Notes: generated by a model from the letters alone, not told the origin. DNA of 64,000 bases from Nematopogon swammerdamellus (GCA_946902875.1 OX336348.1:19697948-19761947); one strand, 5' to 3'; shown: positions 31,315 to 42,215, counted from the stretch's first letter. Translations and numbers: made by a program.

Positions 31315-31683
31315 CAGATTCGCGGGCCGGATTAAACAGACTCGCGGGCCGGATCAAACAGACTCGCGGGCCGGATTAAACAGACTCGCGGGCCGGATTA
31401 AACAGACTCACGGGCCGGATTAAACAGACTCACGGGCCGGATCAAACAGACTCGCGGGCCGGATTAAACAGACTCGCGGGCCGGATCAAACAGACTCGCG
31501 CGCCGGATCAAACAGACTCGCGGGCCGGATTAAACAGACTCGCGGGCCGGATTAAACAGACTCGCGGGCCGGATTAAACAGACTCGCGGGCCGGATTAAA
31601 CAGACTCGCGGGCCGGATTAAACAGACTCGCGGGCCGGATTAAACAGACTCGCGGGCCGGATTAAACAGACTCGCCGGCCGGG
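31315..31683 (+). repeat. 22-bp minisatellite, about 17 copies
   Basis: Unit CAGACTCGCGGGCCGGATTA AA, with variants at single positions (TTAAA or TCAAA; CGC or CAC). About 120 bp downstream of the Arp1 poly(A) signal. Confidence 0.93.
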
Positions 31684-31890
31684 TTTGCCTCGTGAGCCGC
31701 CTATTTCCCATCCCTGGTCTATATTATTACTGACTGTGGAATGTTCTAAGTAAATCTATTTAAATCGCAAAATGTTTTAGAATGCTCCGTAACATCTCTT
31801 CTAGGCTTGGTATTCTTTGCTGTAAGATTTTCTAAGGCAGCGGTGTCCAACCTAACCGGGTAGTACACGGGCATATTTTTAGGCGCCCGC

Positions 31891-32103
31891 CAGTGGCGGC
31901 TTTGACCAATGAATGTGAGTCACCTAGGTGGATTACCTGCATAATAGCATTTTATTAATGTTGTATTGCAGTTTTCATTTCGAGGACGGGACATGCCCAA
32001 AGTCTAGCAATAAATAAACATCCATGTTGATTTTTTTTTCTTTACCTTCAAGAGACGCAAGTGAGGCGGCGCCTCACTCGCTTCACCTGGGGAACCGCCA
32101 CTG
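31891..32103. mobile_element. hAT MITE, CAGTGGCGG ends, exact 8-bp duplication
   Basis: 213 bp, begins CAGTGGCGGCTTTGACC and ends ACCTGGGGAACCGCCACTG; GCGCCCGC at 31883-31890 and 32104-32111. Same family as 25409-26909, in opposite orientation. Inserted in the left end of the 5.8-kb element. Confidence 0.9.
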
Positions 32104-32967
32104 GCGCCCGCGCAAAGACGTTGCAATAGGGTCAGTATCCGTGATCAGAGTGGATAGTTAGATTGATCTGACCACGGACACAAAAAGGTGTCCGTGGTCA
32201 GACTAGTCGATCGGACCACGGACACTATCATAAAATATTTATTTTCGGTATCCGTAGTCAGACTAATAATATCGCTATTATTATTTAGCGATTTACTTAT
32301 ATAAAATTATGGAAACCTCCTATCAATTTCTGCAGCCCTCGTACTTTGATGACTTCATCTAATAATATCGCTACATATTATATCTTTATTTTCACATTTT
32401 TATAATACAATATTTATATTAATTCTATATAGATAATAAAATTAAAAATATACAAATTTAATAATATAAACACAAAAAACCAAAAAGGTAATACCGCCGG
32501 CGGCGGGAGACAAGCCTCGAAGTTTATTAATATCGCTATTATTATTATTGTAGCGATTTACTTATATAAAATTATGGAAACCTTTCAATTTCTGCTGCCC
32601 TGGTACTTTGGTGACTTCATGTTTGTTAATGTTTCTTAATCCTGGCCTATTAAATATAATATATTTTTTATAATTTTTGTATTCTAAAATTTACACCAGA
32701 GCTGCGCTTCGTGCGCACGAAGCGAAGGAACGCGGTCGTCTCGGCCGGCCGAGCACGCCGCGCCGTGCGATGGACCGGCGCGGACACATGTGCAGAGTCG
32801 TGCGGCATGGACATTTCGTACAAGTCGGCGCCGACTTGCACGAGTGCACGAAATCGGTGAATGGATGATGTAATGCAGAGAAGTTTAAAATTTGTAACTA
32901 TACTTCTCTATACAAATATTTACGTTGATGGCTACTATTATATTATAGAGTAGAAAAAAATAAAAAA

Positions 32968-33142
32968 AATTTTGAAACAATTTTTAAGTACCTATCATGT
33001 ACCTATTCTCAAAATGTATGGAGAAAAATATTTTTTTTTCTTCAAATTAAAAAGTCGTAGAACAAAAGTTGTTCCATTTCATGTGCAGATTCACCCCCTT
33101 TCGGGTTTTATGGTTGGGGTTGCAACACCGTGTACATATGCC
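32968..33142 (+). mobile_element. Fragment of GTTGCAACACCGTGTA MITE
   Basis: Contains TCTCAAAATGTATGGAGAAA, AAAAAGTCGTAGAACAAAAG and GGTTGCAACACCGTGTACAT. Related to 53290, 54588, 55120 and 63214. Confidence 0.6.
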
Positions 33143-33745
33143 TACCCTACCATGCTCTATCATTTTAAAATTAAAAAAAATGGATACAGTCACGCATGTT
33201 AGTTCCTATAAATAAATAAACATATTTTTCCTTTAAACCGCGGAGGAAAGGATAGGTAGGACGCGCGCGGGGCGGCGCGACGTACCACCGCGCTGCTGCG
33301 CCACGCCACGCACGATGGCCATTGGCCGCGCGCGCGCCTTTGATCTGTGTCGAAAACCCGACAAGCGATGGGTCGCCCTCGCCCGCCCGGTCGGTATCGT
33401 ATCGTAAGTAAGCGTTACTTTACTTGCATAGCAACTCTCGCTCTTGCCGCACGTGTGTGAGAGTTGTAAAGATGCCGTTTTTTGCACTTTGATACGGATT
33501 TATTTGACTTAGGAAAACACGGAAAGATTCGAAAAGTATTTTCATATGAGATACCCACCTGCTGGTTTCGCATTTTATTCCTGTTCTTTGCTTGAAACCA
33601 AAAAGTGAGTGACTAAATTTTGTATTGAACAGGAACACCGTAAAAAACGCGGAAAGATTAAACAGGAAAAGAAATAAGAGTCGCGAATAGCTGTATCGCA
33701 GAGAAGCTTATCATTTCCAAATTATGTAGGTACTCATAATACCTC

Positions 33746-33987
33746 TTTTTTTATGTAATCCGGTATGGCTGGCTGAGTCAGAGGGGTCAGAGCGCATGAT
33801 CCAACCAGCCAATATCACCTCCGAGAAGGTAGGTGCCACACCGGAGACTTCCCTGGATTGCTGGCTATACTGAACTAGAGGAGAACACAACCGAGGCTAC
33901 TATGCGGCCATCTTACATCCAGTACAGTGGTACCAACCTAGTCGGCTACAATTTGAGCCTACCACCTAGTAAGGGGCAAGGGAATCT
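33746..33987 (-). mobile_element. SINE-2 fragment (3' part)
   Basis: T tract, TATGTAATCCGGTATGGCTG to CACCTAGTAAGGGGCAAGGG. Lacks the tRNA head. Followed by a CTGTCTGTCC repeat copy at 34014-34150. Confidence 0.75.
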
Positions 33988-34254
33988 TTGTTTTAATTTG
34001 TGTTTTATGGGGTTCCGTATCCGTCGTACGGGACCCTATTACTAAGCCTACGCCGTCTGTCTGTCTGTCCGTCTGTCCGAGGGCTGTATCTCTTGAACCG
34101 TAATAGGAAGGTACCCCGTGGAAATTTTCACATAATATGTGTTATTATGATGGATCGGAATTAGGTAGTGTGATTTGGTACCAAAGTAGGTAAAGTTCGC
34201 GAGAGGATATAATATGGAGTTGTTAAAACCACCACTTTGTTTGGGAATTCTAAA

Positions 34255-36030
34255 AATTTCCTGGGAAATTTCCGGGACTGGATTTTTCTTCGGGATCGTA
34301 TTTATTGACTAAATACGAGCTTCTTTTGTTCTTAGATGATTTTCTCTAGAGTGGCCGGTTATGGAGATATGATTTTTTTCAGAAATTTTTATTTCTACTC
34401 AATTTACAGGAAAACCGGGAAGATGTGATAAAATAATCTAAGACTGTATCGAACTGCTTACAAAACAAGACTTAATTTGTTGTCGTACCATCATTGCTTC
34501 TTGATATATAGCTCGCCGCGATTCTGCTCGGGAAAGCTCCGCCCCCTTTCCTGATTTAATTTCTCGAATGTTGATATCTTTTCGCCTGAATCTTATTTCT
34601 AGACGAAATATAAGACACTTTTATTCTTACACGTTTTTGAAAAACAATTCTATTTCCGGATTTTCCGGAGAAAAAAAAAATATAAAATATTTTTTTCCAA
34701 AATGTTCTCGATTGTTGATGTTTTTTTGGCGGATTCTTATTTCTAAACGAAATATAAGACACTTTTATTCTTACACGTTTTTCACTTAAGTCGATATTTC
34801 CGGAGAGAAAAATAAAACAACAAATTTTTTCATATTTTCTCGAATGTTGATATTTTTTCGCCCGAATCTTATTTCTAGACAAAATACGAATCTGTAGTAA
34901 ACATTTAAAAAAAGTGGCCGCCATTTTGAACTTTTTAGTTACTGGACTAATTGCTTTCAAAATCGCTATCTGGGTGTTTCTGTGGGCTCTGAATACGAAT
35001 CCGTTGTCAAAATTTAAAAAAGTGGCCGCCATTTTGAATCTTTTAGTTTTGACTACAAATTTACATTCAGAGCCCACACATACACCCAGATATAGATTTT
35101 GAAAGCAATCGGTCCAGTAACTAAAAAGTCCAAAATGGCGGCTTCTTCTTTTAAATTTTGACTACACATTCGTATTCAAAACCCACACAGACACCCAGAT
35201 ATGAATTTTGAAAGCAATCGGTCCAGTAGCTAAAAAGTTCAAAATGGTGGCCACTTGTTTTAAATTTTGACTACAGACTCGTATTCAGAGCCCACACAGA
35301 CACCCAGATATCGATTTTGAAAGCAATCGGTCCAGTAAGTAAAAGTTCAAAATGGCGGCCACTTTTTTAAATGTTCACTACAGATTCGTATTTCGTCTAG
35401 AAATAAGATTCAGGCGAAAAAACATCAACATTCGAGAAAATATGAAAAAATAGGTTGCTTTATTTTTCTCTCCGGAAATATCGACTTAGGTTAAAAACGT
35501 GTAAGAATAAAAGTGTCTTATATTTCGTTTATAAATAAGAATCCGCCAAAAAAACATCAGCAATCGAGAACATTTTGGAAAAATAATTTAAGATTTTTTT
35601 TTTCTCCGGAAATATCAATTTTATTGAAAAATGTGTAAGAATAAAAGTGTCTTATATTTCGTCTAGAAATAAGATTCAGGCTAAAAAAAATAACAACATT
35701 AGAGAAATTAAACCAGGAAAGGGGGCGGAGCTTTCCATACAAATGCCGTCCTGGATAATTCAGAATCGCGGCGAGCAATAAATCGAGAACCAATGATGGT
35801 ACGACAACCAATTAGATCTTGTTTTGTAAGCAGTTCGGTACACTCTTAGATTATTTTATAACATCTTCCCCGGTTTTCCTGTAAATTGAGTAGAAATAAA
35901 AAATTATGAAAAAAATTATATCTCCATAAGCGGCCACTCTAGAGAAAATCACCTAAGAACAAAAGAAGTTTATGTTTAGTCAATAAATACGATCCCGTAG
36001 AAAAATCCAGCCCGGGAAATTTCCCAAGAG
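34255..36030. mobile_element. 1.8-kb foldback element with internal repeats
   Basis: Left arm (GGAAATTTCCGGGACTGGAT; TCGTATTTATTGACTAAATA; AAAGCTCCGCCCCCTTTCCT) is mirrored on the right (AGGAAAGGGGGCGGAGCTTT; TTAGTCAATAAATACGA; CAGCCCGGGAAATTTCCC). The centre near 35060 carries about five units with AAAATGGCGGCCAC and GAAAGCAATCGGTCCAGTA in both directions. No coding capacity: the frames found translate repeats. A piece of the arm recurs at 51475-51590. Confidence 0.8.
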
Positions 36031-37227
36031 CGAGAAAAAAATGTAATTACAAAATTGGTATTAAAACGTAATTGAACATTGATTCCATGATTTTTTTTAC
36101 AAAATTGACCAAAAATACGATTATTTTGAAAATTTCATCCAGTATTGGTATCATGCATGAAAGAAACGGAAAAACTCCGTATTCTTCGTTTTATTCAAAA
36201 TGTATTTTTCCGCCTTTACAACACTATCAGTGTGGCAGAGGGATTGAATAGGTGAATAGGTTGTTCGTATGGTGTGCCGGCGCGGCGAAATGACGATGTT
36301 TAGACAGTATAATGCACTAATCGTTAATCGCCAAATAATCGTTAATTTTAATCGTTATTTCAAAGTTGTTTGTTAACAGTTACTAGTTAGTTTCTGTTGT
36401 GTAGTAGTTTTTACTGAATTTCCAAATGTTTCAACCTTACTGACTAGCTCCACTGTGCGCTGCATTCGTTCGTCCTTGGCGCGCGCGGAGCACTCGCCGC
36501 GCGCGTGCCGCGTGTCGGCTGGACTGTCGGTACGGCTTTCATGTCTTTGTTCATACCGCCAAGCCGCGCCGCCCGCTACCGAAGAGTGCGCTGCTTGCTT
36601 ATATGAATATTTTGCCAGGAAATTTTTAATTTTACAATCTGAACTTAAGGTTAAAATTTGAACCTTACAATCTCTACTGTGCTGTGCTGTGCATTGTGAG
36701 TGCTGCATGCTTCACTCGTCCTTGGCGCGTGTCGGCAAAGTCCGCCTTCTGCATCGCAGTAAAGTCTATAATTTTATTTACCTAGGTACTTATTCATTTA
36801 AAATGTCTGGCAAAGATTATTTAATCTTAGACATTGAGGGATACATACATACTTTAGTTGAAGATCTTATAAAATAATAAAGTGAAATATACAATCACGC
36901 TGAATTAAAACCAAGACAGTTTGCATAATGCTGTCAAAACGTGCAAGTTTGTGCTACTTCGTGCGCGTTGGACAATCGTGACACGAACTGCACGAGACTG
37001 TCCATCGTGCGAGCACAGCACAGCAGTACAGAGATGTGCGCTGTACGAAATCGTGACACAAACCGGCACAAAAGCGCACCTCTGATTTACACATATTTTA
37101 AAAATACTTAAAAAACAAAACGACTTACAAAATGAATGAAATAAAAAAAAAACCCCCTAGAGTTGAAGGCGGTGCAAGCAAAAATTATGGATGAAAGAAA
37201 ACATGAGTTGATGATATCCTTTTGCGA
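36031..37227. other. Right part of the 5.8-kb hAT-like element
   Basis: Contains a CpG-rich stretch (36440-36760) and a segment at about 36940-37090 related in reverse to 32697-32860. Small open frames without domains; no gene called. Confidence 0.4.
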
Positions 37228-37813
37228 ATTTTATATAAGTAAATCGCTATTATAATAAATAAGCGATATTATTAGTCTGACTACGGATACCGAAAATAAA
37301 TATTTTATGATAGTGTCCGTGGTCCGATCGACTAGTCTGACCACGGACACCTTTTTGTGTCCGTGGTCAGATCAATCTAACTATCCAGTCTGACCACGGA
37401 TACTGACCGTTGCAATAAATATAAACATTAAAAAAAAAATTACAAATACGTTGACACCAGAACATGTTAAAAATTTTCTAATGCTGTCATACTGTCATAC
37501 GGATTGTATAGCAGATTTTGTAAATTTGTCTGAATATGAAAATAGCCAGGTATCGCATTAAAATGTATAGGTAAACGTCATACATAGGTACTGTCACCAC
37601 TTGAAGGTGCCCGCTGGGCTTGACAGAAATATAGCAGTAGCTCTTAAGGCGAAACCAGCTGGACACCACTGTTCTAAGGTATTCCTTCACTATCTGGATC
37701 ACGGAATGTTCTAGTCTGTCCCTCCGTTCCGACCGACTGAACTGATGAACCGAAATAGATAAACTATTTTTTTCTTTCCCTACGATACAACTATTTGGTT
37801 AGTTCAATGGGAA

Positions 37814-38231
37814 TATATAAGGTCTTTCATTAGTAGGTAACGATACGCTAAGGGGGGGTTCTGTATCGGAAATAGATCACTTTTGAAGAACAAAGATTTT
37901 TTTTTTACAAAATTTTTTTCTTTTTAATGTAACAGGAAATGTTTTCTTAATCGTTTCAGTTTCATGCCAGGAACAAAAAAGTCTTCCAAGACATAGATCT
38001 CTTTCTTTCAGAAATTGTGAAAAACCACAATTTTAGTTTTATTAGTATGGAATAGAAAGAGTTTGATTTTTTTTTACCAACTTACACGTGTTACATCATA
38101 ATGGTAATGAAGACTTTTTTGTTACTGTCATGAAACTGAATCGATTAGGCTATAAAAATCAACCACAATTTTTTTTATAAAACCCAAGGTCCAAAAAATT
38201 TTGTATAGGTTTTACTCCCTATATGATACAG

Positions 38232-38262
<31 letters not shown>

Positions 38263-38299
38263 TAGCGTAGTATTAACTAATTTTGAAAGACCTTATATA
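37814..38299. mobile_element. MITE, TATATAAGGTCTTTCA family, with expanded C run
   Basis: Inverted ends TATATAAGGTCTTTCATTAG and TTTTGAAAGACCTTATATA, same interior as 10301-10810. The C run in the right end is 29 (38234-38262) against 7 in the other copy. Confidence 0.85.
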
Positions 38300-38398
38300 T
38301 TTTTTAATTAAATTTTTCCCATCTACACAGCTTATGTTCCTGACTGTGGACTGTTCTAACTAAAACGCTACATTGAAAGAGAACTTGAATGAGAACCC

Positions 38399-38478
38399 GT
38401 GCTAAAGGGCGACGGGCTGGCCACCTCTCACCTTCGCGCGTTCCTTTCCACCGAGTCATGCAGCAGGTGGGTCTGACC
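38399..38478 (+). mobile_element. Module M fragment
   Basis: GCTAAAGGGCGACGGGCTGG to TCATGCAGCAGGTGGGTCT, the middle part of module M as at 4280-4350. Confidence 0.5.
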
Positions 38479-38518
38479 ACCTGATTTGGCGTGGATAATG
38501 CGGATTCTTTTTTTTAGT

Positions 38519-38710
38519 TTAATAAAATCCAACGTCTGCTTTCTGTCTGTATGTCTGTCTGTCTGTCCGCTTATAACTTGAGAACCACTGAACTGATTTT
38601 AATACAGTTTGTTTCTACGGATAGCTTGGTTCTTCCCATCAATTATAGGCTACATTTCATCATATTAAATGGCTTATGTGCTTAGCAGAGAAGTCAAATG
38701 AGGAGCAGGC
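38519..38710 (+). mobile_element. Helitron lacking its 3' end
   Basis: AATCCAACGTCTGCTTTCTG to GCAGAGAAGTCAAATG, then unrelated sequence; the GC hairpin and CTAG are missing. A detached 3' end is at 40450-40487. Confidence 0.7.
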
Positions 38711-38882
38711 GAACAAAAGCAGACTTGTCCCACAAATAGAATTTTACAGGAGAGTTCAAAAGCTAGATGAAGCAGATAGCTCTAAATTTTTGTACATAAA
38801 AGCTTCATCAAAAATACAAACGTGTAACTGTCGATTTATTTAAGAGAACACTGACTGGTTGTCTTATTTTTTTTATTTAAAA

Positions 38883-39172
38883 ATGGACAAGTCTAATGGA
38901 AGAATGGATGATAGGAGACTAACGAAAGAAATTTATGAAGCAAATGTGAGTGGAAGAGTCGGGAAGGGTCGCCCTAGACGCACGTACCTGGACCAGATCG
39001 GGCATGTGCTCAAAAAGGGGCACGTGCGTAATACCCGTAACCGACGAGCATGCATGAAGAACATTATGGGAGTGGAAGAGGCGGCAGAGGTGTGTCAGGA
39101 TCGTGGCACGTGGAGATCCGTTGTCTCTGCCTACCCCACCGGGAAACAGGCGTGACGCTATGTATGTATGTA
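38883..39172 (+). pseudogene. Retroelement C-terminal fragment ([11 protein letters not shown] type)
   Basis: Open frame: [60 protein letters not shown] and [18 protein letters not shown], then TATG repeats. The most complete of three copies. It looks like the tail of a retroelement protein, not a host gene, since fragments recur at 3889 and 19343. Confidence 0.65.
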
Positions 39173-39267
39173 AATGGACAAGTCCGGTTTTGTTTGAAAA
39201 AGCTTGAAAAACAACATAAATTCATAAAAGTATACCAGTAAAAAAAAATTGGATATTTTATTGAACA

Positions 39268-39485
39268 CAAGCTGTGCCCGCGGCTCCGCCCGCTCTCATA
39301 TTTCACTTCACTGCTAACCTCATAAGCCATTTAGCGTGATAGTAAGTAGCCTATAGTTGATGGGAAGAATCAAGCTATCCGTAGAATTTTGTTTTATTAA
39401 AATCGGTTCAGTGGTTCTCGAGTTATAAGCGGACAGACAGACAGACAGACAGAAAGCAGACGTTGGATTTTATTATAGGTAAGGA
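39268..39485 (-). mobile_element. Short Helitron, reverse
   Basis: Left end AGCTGTGCCCGCGGCTCCGC; right end ATTATAGGTAAGGA. Full set of internal words. The terminal CTAG is CTTG here. Confidence 0.8.
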
Positions 39486-39819
39486 AGTACAGTTTTATTT
39501 GAAAACATATGACACGAAAAAATATTCTATTAGTTTCATCCGGTTTTAATTGAAAATGAAAGTGCAATCTTAATTTCTTCAAATTTTAATGTGACAAGTC
39601 CGTTTTTGACTGAAAATGTAACTTTGAGAATTATTTTGTATAGGTTAGAAGCGGTTTTGAATGAAAATACTTCAGGGACGACATAGATATGTGCTCAGAG
39701 AACAAAAAAAAAAGCCTCAGGTGCACTCCGGGAGTGCCGGTAGAAGTGAAAACAACACCGTAACATTGCTTAAAAAAAAAAAATAATAAAAAAAATAAAA
39801 ATAAAAAAATTTATGTTAA

Positions 39820-40245
39820 ATTTAGTAGAACGGACAGACATGCATTTGTTACGGAACCCTACATTAATTTTGCAGAACTTAGTAGAATGGACAGACATAA
39901 ACGTGTTACGGAACCCTACTTTTATTATAAAATAACCGTCGGAGGACCTTGGTTGAAAATTGTAAAATTTTGTAGAACGGACAGACATGCATTTGTTACG
40001 GAACCCTACATTCATTTTGCAGAACTTAGTAGAATGGACAGACATAAACGTGATACCGATCCCTACTTTTATTATAAAATAACCGTCGGAGGACCTTGGT
40101 TGAAAATTTTAAAATTTTGTAGAACAGACAGACATGCATTTGTTACGGAACCCTACATTCATTTTGAAATAAATGTTAAATTTAGTAGAACGGACAGACA
40201 TGCATTTGTTACGGAACCCTACATTCATTTTGCAGAACTTTGAGA
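39820..40245 (+). repeat. Tandem repeat with ACGGACAGACATGCATTTGT units
   Basis: Units of about 146 bp begin near 39826, 39972 and 40118, plus a short one at 40186; each has TTGTTACGGAACCCTACATT and AATGGACAGACATAAACGTG. The open frame through it (TDRHAFVTEPYIHF repeated) is a by-product. Reverse relatives lie at 52600-52725. Confidence 0.75.
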
Positions 40246-40449
40246 TGTCATGTATTGAGCGTTGGCATAGCAACGATATATTGTTATCTGACGCGCGTTG
40301 TCATAGCAACTATAGATTGTTATCTGACGCGCTGAAGCGAACATAACATTTTTTCCCCATATAAAAAAGTGCCAAGCGCCGCTAAAGAAGTTTTCACTTC
40401 AAAAAAAAAACCATATGGGTGGACAAGTCTGGTTTTGTTCGCCGCCTCC

Positions 40450-40487
40450 TCAAATATGAGAGCGGGCGGAGCCGCGGGCACAGCTAG
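40450..40487 (+). mobile_element. Helitron 3' end only
   Basis: TCAAATATGAGAGCGGGCGG to GCACAGCTAG, then T. Confidence 0.7.
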
Positions 40488-40558
40488 TTTTTTTATACAG
40501 GGTGATTGTGTTAGCACACTGGATACTTCGGGGGTTTATCTATAACGAAAACTAAGTA

Positions 40559-40885
40559 TTTTTTTTTTTATGGAACCTGACACGGTTGGCTACATCACCT
40601 ACAACATCCGTGATGTCAGCCCATAATACAGGGTGAACTAGGTGCCATGTCAGTGCTTCCCTTCATTTCATGTCGGCTACACTAAACTGGACGGAAAACA
40701 CGAACTATTTACATAGCCGTTTCGACCGACGTTTCGTTCAGTGCGGTGGTACCAACCCGGCCGGGATAAACCCTACCACCTAGTAAGGTAAGAAGGGAAG
40801 GGAACTACAGTTTAACGTGGAATCCGAACCACGGTCAGCCTCCAACGGTCGAGCGGTCACCCATCCAATCACTGACCGCGCTACT
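40559..40885 (-). mobile_element. 5S/tRNA SINE, head truncated
   Basis: T tract, full body, GTCAGCCTCCAACGGTCGAG and part of the 5S-like block (CACCCATCCAATCACTGACC), then lost. A second diverged fragment lies at 40917-41075. Confidence 0.8.
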
Positions 40886-41107
40886 AAGTATACCACAATA
40901 AAAGTAACGGTGGCATAATTGAATTGCCCGACACGGTTGGCTCGCCACAACTCGGCGCGTTGGCAAGTGCCTCCCTCTGGTTGCGCCGGCTACTCTGAAC
41001 TGAACGTGGAGTATTATATTTTTAATTTCACTTGTCTTCATTCGGTGGTATCGATCCGGACGGTACTGAGAATCAGAGTTACGGCGGCTGAAGAAGATTT
41101 AGACCAG

Positions 41108-41450
41108 CGAAGTCGCTCTACAGTCTCTTCAAGAATCTAGGGTTCCCAAGATCGACGCTAAGCTCATATATGGAGAGAGCTTCGAAAACGTCACTGGAAG
41201 CATCCTACAGAATATGGATAGGTAGAGAGAGGGAGGTCGAGAGCGGGACTGGTGGTTTCCCCGCGTCCTAGTCAACGCAGACTAGCTGACGAGGGCTTGA
41301 AGCGAGCCGAAACGTGAAGCATGCGCGGGAAATTTAGAGTGGCCACTCGCTAGTCCCGGCCTCGATTAACACCCTCCTCTACTGCCGATGGGCCCGGATA
41401 TGTTCGGTGAAGCCATCGCAAGCTTAGATCCACACCTTCCCTTCTGTATT
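41108..41450 (+). repeat. Repeat family W, complete form
   Basis: CTACAGTCTCTTCAAGAATC, GGATAGGTAGAGAGAGGGAG, GTCGAGAGCGGGACTGGTGG, ACTAGCTGACGAGGGCTTGA to GTTCGGTGAAGCCATCGCAA. The left part recurs at 48327-48468 and the right part at 62288-62515. In those two copies a phrase array interrupts it at GAGAGGGAGG. Confidence 0.7.
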
Positions 41451-41790
41451 AAATGAAATTAGGTCAAATGTAGAGGTATAGCTTGCTTGTACCGTGTTGC
41501 AATTGTTAAATGTATACAGTATATTAAGAAATGCTAAAAAGACATAATATGGCTACTTTTTAACACAATTTGCACCAATTAACAGTACGTAACAAAAAAA
41601 AAGACTATGAAAATTGTAAAAAAAAAAAGTTTTTGTAAATCTTACTTAGGTAACCGCATAATTTTTGGGCTGTAATGTAAGGTGAAGCAAACCTAAATAA
41701 TTTATTTATAGTTTATTTTTAATTGTATGTATAGCAAGCCTTAATATTTTGTTTATAGTTTATTTGTGTATGTATTTACTCCTGTGCACC
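41451..41790. other. AT-rich, no gene seen
   Basis: No coding signal or repeat boundary recognised. Confidence 0.5.
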
Positions 41791-41905
41791 TAGTAAAGTA
41801 AGGGAAAGGACCTACTGTTTTACATGTAACCGGCACCACGGTCAGCTTCAGCAGTCGGACGGTCGCCCATCCAAAGTCGAACTGCGCCCGATGCGATGTT
41901 GCTTA
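41790..41905 (-). mobile_element. Diverged 5S/tRNA SINE head
   Basis: CACCTAGTAAAGTAAGGGAA, CACCACGGTCAGCTTCAGCA and GGTCGCCCATCCAAAG...TGTTGCTTA recall the head. Interrupted by the MITE at 41914. Confidence 0.55.
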
Positions 41906-41913
41906 CATTAGGC

Positions 41914-42207
41914 CACAGAGCATTAAATGCGCGCGCCCGCCCCTAGTAGAGGCGCCGTGAGCGCGATTTCTCTACAAGGCCGTTGAAGCCTGTGGGTGTG
42001 GCCTATGACCTACATATGTGTGTTGTGCGTGTGCATTTGTTTTGTGCGTGTGCCTAACTTGCTCCTCTTTGTGTGTAGTGTCGATACTAGCACACACACA
42101 CACATACGAAGCGCTAGCAGCTCAGCGTACGGTTATTGGGTTTCAAATATCATCGCTTAGGACGCCTCTAGTAGGGGGCGCGGGCGGTAGGTATTTGATG
42201 CTCTGTG
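41914..42207. mobile_element. hAT-type MITE with exact 8-bp duplication
   Basis: Inverted ends CACAGAGCATTAAATG and CATTTGATGCTCTGTG-like (right end GTATTTGATGCTCTGTG), with CCTAGTAGAGGCG / CGCCTCTAGTAGG inside. CATTAGGC at 41906-41913 and 42208-42215. GT-rich centre. Confidence 0.88.
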
Positions 42208-42215
42208 CATTAGGC

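Larger units (their letters stand above)
31838..37671. mobile_element. 5.8-kb hAT-like insertion with exact 8-bp duplication
   Basis: TTCTAAGG at 31830-31837 and 37672-37679 flanks ends CAGCGGTGTCCAACCT and AGCTGGACACCACTG (inverted). Long subterminal inverted repeats at about 32125-32305 and 37230-37415 carry GACCACGGACAC words several times. No transposase frame. Nested inside: hAT MITE 31891-32103, repeat X fragment 32395-32520, SINE-2 fragment 33746-33987, a CTGTCTGTCC repeat at 34014, and the foldback 34255-36030. Confidence 0.85.

Noticed and set aside
31315..31683. CRISPR-like array
   Set aside because: Units are head-to-tail with no spacers, in a eukaryotic genome: a minisatellite.
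34556..35077. 173-residue minus-strand frame with repeated KFKMAATF
   Set aside because: Translation of the inner repeats of the foldback element; its mirror has similar frames.
36373..36708. 111-residue minus-strand frame
   Set aside because: Inside the hAT-like insertion, no domain, opposed by another open frame.
39770..40243. Open frames with repeated TDRHAFVTEPYIHF
   Set aside because: Both strands are open because the DNA is a tandem repeat; no protein family recognised.
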